Part shown: piece by piece, positions 1 to 8,100 of the stretch
Numbering within the stretch: the stretch's first letter is position 1
Layout of the letters: each line of letters opens with the position of its first letter
NCBI RefSeq assembly: GCF_014646515.1
Contig: NZ_BMNK01000001.1
Location: 352,745-416,744 of the forward strand
Length of the DNA stretch: 64,000 nt
DNA from: Nonomuraea glycinis
GTDB lineage: Bacteria; Actinomycetota; Actinomycetes; Streptosporangiales; Streptosporangiaceae
Reading direction: 5' to 3'
Program-made: the position numbers and the translations under genes
The notes under the pieces: model-generated
The model's input: only the letters and a program-made list of their open reading frames with translations
What the model was told of the DNA's origin: nothing
Database searches by the model: none

Positions 1-1033
1 TCATGATGCCGCTGTCGAACAGCACCTCCTTGATGTTCTCCTTGGTCACCACGGTGGGGACGAACAGCTCCGACGGGGTGTCGAAGAGCGTGTCCTTGCC
101 GGCGGGCTTCTGGCCCTGCATGAACTGGTAGGAGACGTCGGCCGCGGCCTCGGCCACGATCTTGATCGGCTTGGAGATGGTGTTGTACTGGTCGCCCTTG
201 ATGATGCGCTGGGCGGCGGCCACCTCGGCGTCGTTGCCGGTGACCGGCGGCACCTTCTTGCCCGCGGCCTTGAAGGCCGAGATCGTGCCGCCGCCGGTGC
301 CGTCGTTGGCCGCGACCACGCCTGCGATGTCGTCACCGAACTGGGTGATCTGGCCGCTGACCCAGGCCTGCGCCTTGGCCGGCTCCCAGTCGGGGGTGTC
401 GTACTCGGCCAGCAGCTTGAAGCCGCTGGGGTCGATGGCGCTGTGGATACCCTTCTTGATCAGGCCGGCCGCGGCGTCCGTCGGCGAGCCGTTCACCTGG
501 AGGAGGCCGCCCTCGGCCTTCTCCTCCTTGAGGTGGTCGACGAGCGACTGGCCGATCAGCGCGCCGATCTTCTCGTTGTCGAAGGAGATGTAGTAGTCGG
601 CCGGCTTGGCGGGGATGGGCCGGTCGTAGGCGATCACCGGGACCTGCTGCGCCTGCGCGGTCTGCACGATGGTGGCCGCCGCCGCGGAGTCGACCGGGTC
701 GATCACGATCGCCTTGACGCCCTGCGCGAGCGCCGAGTTCGCCTGCTGCTGCTGTTTGGCGGCGTCGGAGTCGGCGTTCTGGTAGATGACCGTGCAGCTC
801 GGGCAGAGCTGCTTCATCTTGGCCTCGAAGAGCGGCTTGTCCTGCAGCTCGTATCGGGTCGAGGCGAGGTCGGGCATGAGGAAGGCCACCTTGGCGTTCT
901 CCACCGCCGCGCCGTTTCCGGTGGGCGCGGCGGCGTCGCCACCGGTGGCGTCGGAGCCGCACGCGGCCAGCGCGGAGGTCGCCAGGACCGCCGCCGCGGC
1001 GAGCACGGTGGTCCGCATCTTGGTTCTGTTCAC
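1..1033 (-). CDS. Sugar ABC transporter substrate-binding lipoprotein (partial, C-terminus off the edge)
   Basis: Type I periplasmic binding protein for a monosaccharide, anchored outside the membrane and feeding an ABC importer that must lie beyond the left edge. The GTG start has GAGGAA eight bases upstream. Residues 1-25 form a lipoprotein signal (MRTTVLAAAAVLATSALAAC) with lipobox Cys25. The body shows typical family blocks: AKVAFLMPDL, QGVKAIVIDPVDSAAA, VPVIAYDRPI, YYISFDNEKIG, DIAGVVAANDGTGGGTISA and VTGNDAEVAA. The layout is closest to xylose/rhamnose-type XylF-like proteins. The frame is still open at base 1, probably near the C-terminus. The SorC-family regulator lies directly upstream on the same strand, so this is probably the first transport gene under its control. 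The sugar itself cannot be read from the sequence. Confidence 0.9.
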   Translation of the reverse strand, partial: MNRTKMRTTVLAAAAVLATSALAACGSDATGGDAAAPTGNGAAVENAKVAFLMPDLASTRYELQDKPLFEAKMKQLCPSCTVIYQNADSDAAKQQQQANSALAQGVKAIVIDPVDSAAAATIVQTAQAQQVPVIAYDRPIPAKPADYYISFDNEKIGALIGQSLVDHLKEEKAEGGLLQVNGSPTDAAAGLIKKGIHSAIDPSGFKLLAEYDTPDWEPAKAQAWVSGQITQFGDDIAGVVAANDGTGGGTISAFKAAGKKVPPVTGNDAEVAAAQRIIKGDQYNTISKPIKIVAEAAADVSYQFMQGQKPAGKDTLFDTPSELFVPTVVTKENIKEVLFDSGIM

Positions 1034-1174
1034 GGGATCATTCCTCACTCGCTTCGTCCTCGCGGACGATCTCATTGCGTCGCTCATCGACGTCGCTCGC
1101 CCCCCCGACTGCGACCGAGGGACGTCCCCCAGCAGGTGACGTCCTGTGATGCACTTCACGCTAGCGCGAGGCCG

Positions 1175-1208
1175 GAACATTTGTCCAGCACGGATGTTCA
1201 ATGTGTTC
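1175..1208. promoter_or_regulatory. Inverted repeats, candidate SorC-regulator operator
   Basis: The 245-base gap between the regulator and the binding-protein gene holds GAACAT (1175-1180) facing ATGTTC (1194-1199), followed by a second TGTTCA at 1203-1208. Repeated GAACA half-sites upstream of the transport gene suit a multimeric SorC/DeoR-like regulator. The assignment rests on position and symmetry only. Confidence 0.4.
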
Positions 1209-1278
1209 ACATGTCGGTAACACCGAGTCAACCCGAAGGGGGTTCGTCAGCGAGAGGCGGCGAGCAGGATCCCGGCGG

Positions 1279-2232
1279 TCAGCGGGAGGCGACGAGCAGG
1301 CTTTCGGCGGTGAGCGCGTCGGTGACGAGATGGTTGAAGTAGCCGCCCTTGGCCCCGGCGATGATCGACAGGACCTTCTCCGCCCCGACCGCCACGGCGA
1401 TCGAGCACGGGATCCGCCGCAGCTCCTCCAGCCCGGTCGCGACCAGGCGCTCGCTGCCCGGATAGTCCACCGGCGCGCCGTCGCGGTCGTAGAACCGGGA
1501 GCACACGTCGCCCACGGCCTGGCGCAGGCTGGGCGCGTCGCGCGGCACGAACGCGGGCACCACTTGCCGCATCAGCGGCGGCGAGCCGACGCCCACGATC
1601 GCGCACTTGGCCTGCGCCCACAGGTCCATCACCCGGCGCACCGACGGCTCGTGCTGCAGCGAGTAGAACAGCTCGGGGCCCGGCAGCGCGGGCGCGTAAA
1701 GGTAGCTGGGCACGCCGCCGAGCCGCTCGGCCAGCAGGCGGGTGGCCTCGTTGGTCTGGAACCAGGGCTGCGGATCCTGCTGGCCGCCCACGGCCGGCGC
1801 GATCGTCACGCCGGGGTAGTGGCCGAGCCCCTCGCGGGCGCACTCGTACACCGTGCTGCCCGACGACACCAGCACCACGTCGCCGGACTCCAGCTCCGCC
1901 CTGGCCAGCGCTCTGGCCAGGCCGGGGGCGAGCATGGGGCCCATCGCCGGGCCGCTGACCTTAGGCACGAGGTAGACCCGCTTCAGCGCCAGGGCGTCGG
2001 CGACCTCGCTGGCCAGCGGGCCCTCGGCCAGCGCGGCGGGCTGGTGCACCCGGATCTCGACGATGCCCTGCCTGCGGGCTTCGGTCAGCAGCCTGCTCAC
2101 GGTCGCCCTGCTGACGCCGAGCCGTTTGGCGATGTCGGCCTGGGTAGCGTCCTGGAGGTAGTACTGCGACGCCGCCGCGTACATCAGCTCCTGGGGGAAG
2201 CGGGCTTCCTGGGTGGTGTCGGCGGCATTCAT
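1279..2232 (-). CDS. SorC/DeoR-family sugar-binding transcriptional regulator
   Basis: A 317-residue regulator that should bind a phosphorylated sugar or sugar acid and control the transport genes downstream. An N-terminal helix-turn-helix covers about residues 31-52 (QADIAKRLGVSRATVSRLL). The rest is the SorC-type sugar-binding domain, with GDVVLVSSGSTVYE and VGVGSPPLM-type loops. The ATG at 2232 was chosen because AGGGAGC lies just upstream and the HTH then starts about 30 residues in, as is usual for the family. The gene is on the same strand as the sugar-binding lipoprotein, 245 bases upstream of it, which supports a local regulator role. The effector is not identifiable. Confidence 0.88.
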   Translation of the reverse strand: MNAADTTQEARFPQELMYAAASQYYLQDATQADIAKRLGVSRATVSRLLTEARRQGIVEIRVHQPAALAEGPLASEVADALALKRVYLVPKVSGPAMGPMLAPGLARALARAELESGDVVLVSSGSTVYECAREGLGHYPGVTIAPAVGGQQDPQPWFQTNEATRLLAERLGGVPSYLYAPALPGPELFYSLQHEPSVRRVMDLWAQAKCAIVGVGSPPLMRQVVPAFVPRDAPSLRQAVGDVCSRFYDRDGAPVDYPGSERLVATGLEELRRIPCSIAVAVGAEKVLSIIAGAKGGYFNHLVTDALTAESLLVASR

Positions 2233-2330
2233 GCGCGCGCTCCCTGAGCTAATGAACGATTGTGCTGAACGTATGCGCAAACGACTATACCTTCGCGCCC
2301 CCCGCAGTGAACGGTAGCGATTCCGTACAA

Positions 2331-2391
2331 CTCACGCGAGAGAGAGCCGGCCACCAGGCGTCTCACGCGAGAGAGCCGGCCACCAGGGCGT
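2331..2391. repeat. Tandem 31/30-bp duplication over the stop codon of the ArsR-like gene
   Basis: Unit A (2331-2361) and unit B (2362-2391) both begin CTCACGCGAGAGAG and both contain AGCCGGCCACCAGG. Unit B contains the real stop codon of the minus-strand ArsR-like gene (TCA at 2363-2365) and its last codons. Unit A carries a second copy just past the gene, including a second TCA. They differ by a 2-base insertion and one further base. Confidence 0.85.
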
Positions 2392-3349
2392 CGCCCAGCG
2401 GGGTGCGCGCGTACAGGACGCTGCGACCGGTGCGGGTGCCGCTGATGAGGCCCGCCCCGCGCAGCGCCGCCACGTGGCCGCCGGTGCCGCCGAGGCTCTG
2501 GCCGAGCAGCGCGGCCAGGTGCGTGGTGGTGGCCGGGGTGGCCAGCTCGGACAGGACGCGGGCGCGCGAGCGCCCGAGCAGCGCGGCCAGCCCCGCGCCG
2601 GCCCCCGGCGGCTCCGCGGCGATGCCGCGCGCCGGATAGAGCAGCGCGTACGGCCACGCCTCCTCCAGGTAGGCGCCGACGCTGGCGGTGAACACCGACG
2701 GCAGGAAGAGCAGGCCCCTGCCGCCGAGCCGGTGCCACTCCTCACGCCTGCCCATCGCGATCGCGATGTGGCCGTCGTCATGCCAGCGGACCTGCGCGTT
2801 GAGGTCGTCGAGCGCCGCCCCCCAGCCGGCGGTGACCAGCCGCCCGGCACGCTGCACCACGTCGCGTTCCAGGATCGCGTGAAAGCGCGGCCAGCTCTTG
2901 GCGAGGATCTCCGTCCACAGCGCCTCGAAGGCGTCGGCGATCAGCCGCACCACGTCCGGCCCGAACAGCAACTCCCTGACCTCGGCGGGCGCGGGCGCCC
3001 TGGCGGCCAGCACCTGCGCGATCTCCCGGTGCGCCACGGCGAGCGGGGTCGCGCGCATCGCGGCCAGCTCCACCTCGAACGGCACGCTCGTCCCCGACGG
3101 CGGGGGCGCGATGAAGTCCACGTTCGCGCTGCCCATGTTGCCGGAGATGACCGCGGTCGCGCGCAGCGCGGGGTGCTGGCGCGCCAGCTCTTGGTACGGT
3201 CCGCGCCAGCGCTCCACCCACCGCCGGTGCACGCCCGCCGCGGTCCGGCCCTCCAGCACCCACTGCGCGTGCATGGTCTCGATCAGCGGGGAGATGGCGA
3301 ACCTGCTGGCCGCCACGTCCTGAGGGGTGACCTCGATCCTGAACACCAC
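2363..3349 (-). CDS. ArsR-like winged-helix transcriptional regulator with DUF5937-type N-terminus
   Basis: A 328-residue regulator in which the winged helix is at the C-terminus (about residues 250-325, with TTTHLAALLGQSLGGTGGHV and LISGTRTGRSVLYART). A long N-terminal part has the VTPQDVAASRFAISPLIET start seen in actinobacterial ArsR-like proteins annotated DUF5937. It probably represses the divergent MFS exporter 86 bases away. The GTG start sits immediately next to a 20-base perfect palindrome, so autorepression is likely. No cysteine metal-binding motif is visible, so it is probably not a classical metal sensor. Its stop codon lies inside a tandem duplication. Confidence 0.85.
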   Translation of the reverse strand: MVFRIEVTPQDVAASRFAISPLIETMHAQWVLEGRTAAGVHRRWVERWRGPYQELARQHPALRATAVISGNMGSANVDFIAPPPSGTSVPFEVELAAMRATPLAVAHREIAQVLAARAPAPAEVRELLFGPDVVRLIADAFEALWTEILAKSWPRFHAILERDVVQRAGRLVTAGWGAALDDLNAQVRWHDDGHIAIAMGRREEWHRLGGRGLLFLPSVFTASVGAYLEEAWPYALLYPARGIAAEPPGAGAGLAALLGRSRARVLSELATPATTTHLAALLGQSLGGTGGHVAALRGAGLISGTRTGRSVLYARTPLGDALVAGSLA

Positions 3350-3369
3350 CTTTCGGTTATATCCGAAAG
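3350..3369. promoter_or_regulatory. Perfect palindrome between ArsR-like and MFS genes, candidate operator
   Basis: CTTTCGG and CCGAAAG flank the AT-only spacer TTATAT. The palindrome abuts the start codon of the ArsR-like gene (3349) and lies 66 bases before the MFS start. Position and symmetry suit a dimeric winged-helix repressor controlling both divergent genes. Confidence 0.6.
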
Positions 3370-3435
3370 CTTCGCCAGTCGGTCCGCTCCGGTCCCAGCA
3401 TCGGAGGCGTTCCTTCGACCGACCCGAGGAGAATC

Positions 3436-4734
3436 GTGTCCACAGAGCGCGGCGCCACCTACGGCGAGGTGTTCGCCGTCCGGGAGTTCCGGGTGCTGTT
3501 CGGCAGCTTCGCGCTGCTCGTCGCCGGCGACTCCATCAAGATGCTGGCGCTGTCGGTGCTGGTGTACGCCCAGACGGGGTCGCCCGGGCTGTCGGCCGCC
3601 GCCTACATGGCCGGGTGGCTGCCCTACATCGCCGGCGGGATGTTCCTGCTGTCGCTGGCCGACCGGCTGCCGCCCCGGGCCGTCATGGTCGTCGGCGAAC
3701 TGGTCCGGGTGGTGGTGTGCATGCTGCTGGCCTATGCCGGGCTGCCGGTCTGGGCCATGCTGGCGCTGGTGCTGGTCACCGGGCTGTTCTCGCCGGTGTT
3801 CGGCGCCGCGCGCAGCGCGCTGCTGCCCGACGTGCTGCCGGGGGACGCGTTCGTGCTGGGCCGCTCGCTCCTGGGCGTCACCTCGGCCGGCGCCCAGGTG
3901 GCCGGCCTGGCCGTCGGCGGCGCCTTCCTGGCCGTGGCCGGCCCGCACGGCGCCCTCGCGGCGACGGCGGGGCTGTCGGCGCTGGCAGCGCTCCTCCTCC
4001 GCTACGGTCTCCCGTACCGGCCCGCCCGCCAGGGAGCCCCTCACATCCAGAACGGATCCCGTACGAGCGGGTCCGGTGTGGGCGAGGTGGGTGGGGAAGG
4101 GGCGGTGCGGGCGACGTTGCGAGTGAATCGGCTGTTGGTGGCCGATCGGCGGGTGCGCGGGCTGCTGCTGGCCTCCTGGCTGCCGCCGCTGTGCCTGGCC
4201 GGGGCGGAAGCGATGATTGTGCCCTACCTGGGCGGTCAGGGGCAGGCCGGGATCGTGCTCGCGGCGGCAGCGTGCGGGATGGCGGTCGGCGAGTTCGCCG
4301 TCGGCAGGTTCGCGGCCCCGGCGCTGCGCGAACGGCTGTCGCTGCCGCTGGCGGCGCTGCTCGGGATCCCGTGGCTGGGCTTCCTGGCCGCACCCGGGGC
4401 CGGCTGGGCCGCCGCGATCGCGGCCACGGCCGCCGCGGGGCTGGCCTACCAGCTCGGCCTGCAGCGGCGCTTCGTGGACGCGGTGCCGGAGGAGGTGCGC
4501 GGGCAGGCGTTCGGCCTGCTGTCCACCGGCTTGATGACCGGGCAGGCCATCGGGGCGGCGCTGATCGGCGTGCTCGGCGAGCTGTTCTCCCCACGGCTCG
4601 CGATCGTCGCCGCCGGCGGCGCGGCCATCCTGGTGGCACTCGCCCTGTCCCGAGCCCTCCGCCCGGAGACCGTGCCGTCTCTGGAGGCCCTTGGGAAAAA
4701 AGAGGTATCCCGCCCTGATGTTGGCCCGGCCTAG
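3436..4734 (+). CDS. MFS transporter (exporter-like)
   Basis: A 432-residue major facilitator with about 12 hydrophobic segments. It starts VREFRVLFGSFALLVAGDSIKM, and the two halves are split by a polar loop near residues 195-235. The GTG start has GAGGAG four bases upstream. The N-terminal FRVLF...GDSI pattern is typical of the actinobacterial drug-efflux or uncharacterised MFS proteins that pair with divergent ArsR-like repressors. The substrate is unknown; export of a small toxic molecule is the simplest inference from the regulator pairing. Confidence 0.85.
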   Translation: MSTERGATYGEVFAVREFRVLFGSFALLVAGDSIKMLALSVLVYAQTGSPGLSAAAYMAGWLPYIAGGMFLLSLADRLPPRAVMVVGELVRVVVCMLLAYAGLPVWAMLALVLVTGLFSPVFGAARSALLPDVLPGDAFVLGRSLLGVTSAGAQVAGLAVGGAFLAVAGPHGALAATAGLSALAALLLRYGLPYRPARQGAPHIQNGSRTSGSGVGEVGGEGAVRATLRVNRLLVADRRVRGLLLASWLPPLCLAGAEAMIVPYLGGQGQAGIVLAAAACGMAVGEFAVGRFAAPALRERLSLPLAALLGIPWLGFLAAPGAGWAAAIAATAAAGLAYQLGLQRRFVDAVPEEVRGQAFGLLSTGLMTGQAIGAALIGVLGELFSPRLAIVAAGGAAILVALALSRALRPETVPSLEALGKKEVSRPDVGPA

Positions 4735-4867
4735 CCGTCATGATCGTCGTTTGGATATTCCGCGCGCGATCGGCGCGGGATCCGGTATGGCGTGGCCTCG
4801 TTGCTGGCGTTGTGCCTGACGGCAGGGGTCGCCAGTTCGGTACCTGTGGGATCTGGTTGACTATGAG

Positions 4868-4883
4868 TGTGATGTAAATCACA
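4868..4883. promoter_or_regulatory. Perfect CRP/FNR-family binding site (TGTGA-N6-TCACA)
   Basis: TGTGATGTAAATCACA matches the CRP consensus with no mismatch in either half-site. Actinobacterial CRP homologues are known to use nearly the same motif. It lies 231 bases before the RHS start codon, so it may control expression of the RHS module. Confidence 0.6.
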
Positions 4884-4942
4884 GTGTGTCGATCGCTGGG
4901 TCTGCTGGTTTTCGTAGCGGGTGGGTTGACCAGTACGCATGC

Positions 4943-4980
4943 ACTGAGCTTCGACTCAGTTTCTGACTGTTTGTGTCAGA
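4943..4980 (+). other. Two consecutive small hairpins in the RHS leader
   Basis: ACTGAG/CTCAGT (4943-4960, loop CTTCGA) is followed one base later by TCTGAC/GTCAGA (4962-4980, loop TGTTTGT). Neither is followed by a clean T-run, so they are not convincing terminators. They could be leader RNA structure or protein-binding sites. Confidence 0.35.
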
Positions 4981-5113
4981 TAAGTGACGCTCCCGTTGTT
5001 GACCGATCTTGGTTTGGCGATCACATCCCGATAGATCGTTTATTTCTTCCTTATGGCGTGTGAAGGGCCTCTTCACCGGGGTCTGCGTCAGCGTGCCCTG
5101 AAGGGGTTTCGGG

Positions 5114-8100
5114 ATGCCGAGTCGACGTCTGCCGGTGTGGTTCGTGGCGCTGGTCATCGGGCTTTGCTCGCTGGTGATGATCTCCGGTGTGGGGGTGCCG
5201 GACGTTCTGATCTCGCAGGCGGCCGCCTCCGGGCCGGATCCTGAGCAGTCGGTCGATGGGCGTGCCGTGCCCGGCAAGAAGGTGGCCAAGGGCGCGGAGG
5301 ACTCCGTGCCGAAGGTGGAGCCGAGGAAGCCGGTGTGGCCGAAGGCCGGCACCGCTGAGGTGCGGGTTGCTGAGGCGGGCAAGGTGACCGAGGCCGAGGG
5401 CTTGCCGGTCCGGGTGGGCTCGGTCAAGGGTGCGGGGTTGGACAGGGTCACGGTGCAGACCTTGGCGCCGGAGGCGGTGCGCGCGTTGGGCGGGGTGGGG
5501 ATCGCGGCCCGGGTGACGCGCGCTGATGGTGAGAAGGCGGCGGGCAAGGTGCGCGCCGAGTTCTCCTACGCCGGATTCCGGGATGCCTACGGCGGCAACT
5601 TCGCCGGGCGGCTGCAGCTCCTGCGGTTGCCGGCGTGTGTGCTGGAGTCGCCGCGTCCGCGTTCGTGTGTGGTCCGGCCGGTGGCGGTGCAGTCGGTGAA
5701 CGACCCGAAGGCCGAGACGGTGAGCGCGCAGGTGGAGGCGACGGCGCCCGACGCCGCGCCCGCCCCGGTCAAGTCGGCGCCGGGTAAGGAGAAGAAGACC
5801 GCCGCGGAGGCGATGGAAGCGGTACAGGCGGCGCAGTTCGCCGCAGGGTCGGTGTATGTGCTCGCGGCCGGCCTGACCGGGCCGGACGGGAACTGGGGCG
5901 CGACCGATCTGAAGCCGTCGGGCACCTGGCAGGCGGGCACCTCCGGTGGCGGGTTCGACTACGACGTGCCGCTGCCCGAGGCGCCGTCGGTGGCGGGTAA
6001 CGGCCCGGATCTGTCGTTGCAGTACGACGCCTCTTCCGTCGATGGGCAGGGGCGCTGGACCAACAACCAGTCCGGTGTGGTCGGGGTGGGCTGGGATCTG
6101 AGCGCGGGGTTCATCGAGCGGCGCTATCGGCGCTGCCTTGTCGACAACTGGTACAACGGTGACGCTGAACTGATCTGGGAGGCCACGGAGAGGGCCAGCG
6201 GTGGGGCGTTGTGCTGGGAGTCGCCGGACCAGAACGACAACGATGGGTCCACCAACGATCAGACGCAGTCGGATCTGGTGCTGTCGGCGGGTGGCCGCTC
6301 GGCGTCGATCGTGCAGGACCGCACGAGTCAGGCGTGGAAGACGGTGCCGGACTTCGGGTGGAAGGTCGAGCAGGTGGCCGGGGGCGCGGACGGCCAGCCG
6401 TACTGGAAGATCACCAGCCAGGAAGGCCAGGTGTGGCGGTTCGGCCACGACCGGGACGCGCAGTGGCAGACCCCGTACGTGGGCAACGAGCACGACCCGC
6501 TGGGCGTGGCCGACGAGCCGTGCTACGACCGCTACTTCAACGACGTGATCCCGCCGACCTGTACGGGGGTGTGGCGGTGGAACCTGGACCAGGAGATCGA
6601 CAGCAACGAGAACGTGATCGACTACTCCTACACCCGGGAGACGAACTACTTCTGCCTGCCCTCCTGCATCCACGAGACCTACCGGGTGCTGCCCTACGAC
6701 CGGGGCGGGTTCCTGGCCGAGGTGACCTGGGGGCACAACACGCAGGTGGCCGGCAGCGAGCCGACCGCGCGCACGGTGTTCATCACCGTCCCCCGCGACG
6801 GCGAGGACGTGCCCACCGACCTGCACTGCGAGCAGGCCATGGACTGCGAGAACGACGCGATCGCGTTCTACTCCACCAGCAAGCTCGTGTCGGTGGAGAC
6901 CGAATCGCTCAACCCGGGCTCGGGTGAATGGGATCCGGTGGACCGCCTCGACCTCACCCACGAGTGGATCTACCAGCGCACCGACTTCGGGTGGGCGTTC
7001 GACCCGGTGCTGTGGCTGGACACGGTGCAGCAGATGGGTGTGGCCGCCGAGCCGCCGGTGATGTTGCCGCCGCTGGACTTCGACGCGGTGATGCTGGCCG
7101 GGAAGATGGACTACGACACCATGTCGGACTGGACCGACCTGCTGTCGTGGCGGATGGTGCCGCGCATCGCCGGCATCGCCAACGGCATGGGCGGCCGGAT
7201 CGAGGTCACCTACGGTCAGGCCAGCCCGTGCGGCGGCGGCCGGGGCAGGGTCGGCGGCAACTACCTGGCCGACAAGACCGGCGACTGCTACCAGCTCGAC
7301 ATGGGCAGCGACCCCGAGCAGGGCTACGAAACCTGGAGCCGGTTCTTCAAACAGCTCGCCACCAAGGTCGTCGAACGCGACATGGTGGCCGGCTCGCCGG
7401 ACATGGTGCACCAGTACGAGTTCCTGGGCACCCCCCGCTGGATCGACCCCCGCCAGGACATCGAACCCGGCCAAGCGCCGGACAAGTCCGAATGGCGCGG
7501 TTATGCCCAGGTGCGCACCCTTGAGGGCGCCGGCACCGACCCGTCGGCGTACTCGGTCGCCACCCGCACCTTCCTGGGCGGCACCACCGATCCGATCACC
7601 GACTTCGACGGCAACACCATCACCGACGCGAAGCCGCTGCAGGGCCAGGTGCTGCAGGAGCAGTCGTGGAAGATGACCGCGCTCAGCCCGCGCGCCTACA
7701 CCGAGGTGGACTCCACCCGGTACGAGTACACGATCCAGAACACCGGCAACGGACCCGGCACCATGGACCCCGCACTCGTGCTCACCACCCGGGAACGCTC
7801 ACGTGAGAAGCTCGGCACCGGCGCCTGGCGCTACACCGACGAGCGCACCGCCTACAACGCCGACGGTTTACCGATCACGGTCAACGACTTCGGCCAGGAA
7901 GGCGTGGCCGGTGACAACACTTGCACCAGCACCACCTACGCCCGCAACACCGACGCCGGCCAATGGCTGACCGCCTTCCCCTCCGTCGTGGAAGAGCGCG
8001 CCGGCGACACCTGCACGTCCGGGACGCTGATCGGCAAGAGCATCACCCTGTACGACCTGGGCACGAACCCGGCCACGAACAAGCCCAGCGACGGCAACCC

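Larger units (their letters stand above)
4735..5113. other. Intergenic region upstream of the RHS gene
   Basis: 379 bases without a convincing gene, clearly richer in A+T than the flanking coding DNA. It holds a perfect CRP-type palindrome and two adjacent small hairpins, described separately. No -35/-10 pair with standard spacing stands out. The RHS start codon is preceded only by a weak GAAGGGG. Confidence 0.7.
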
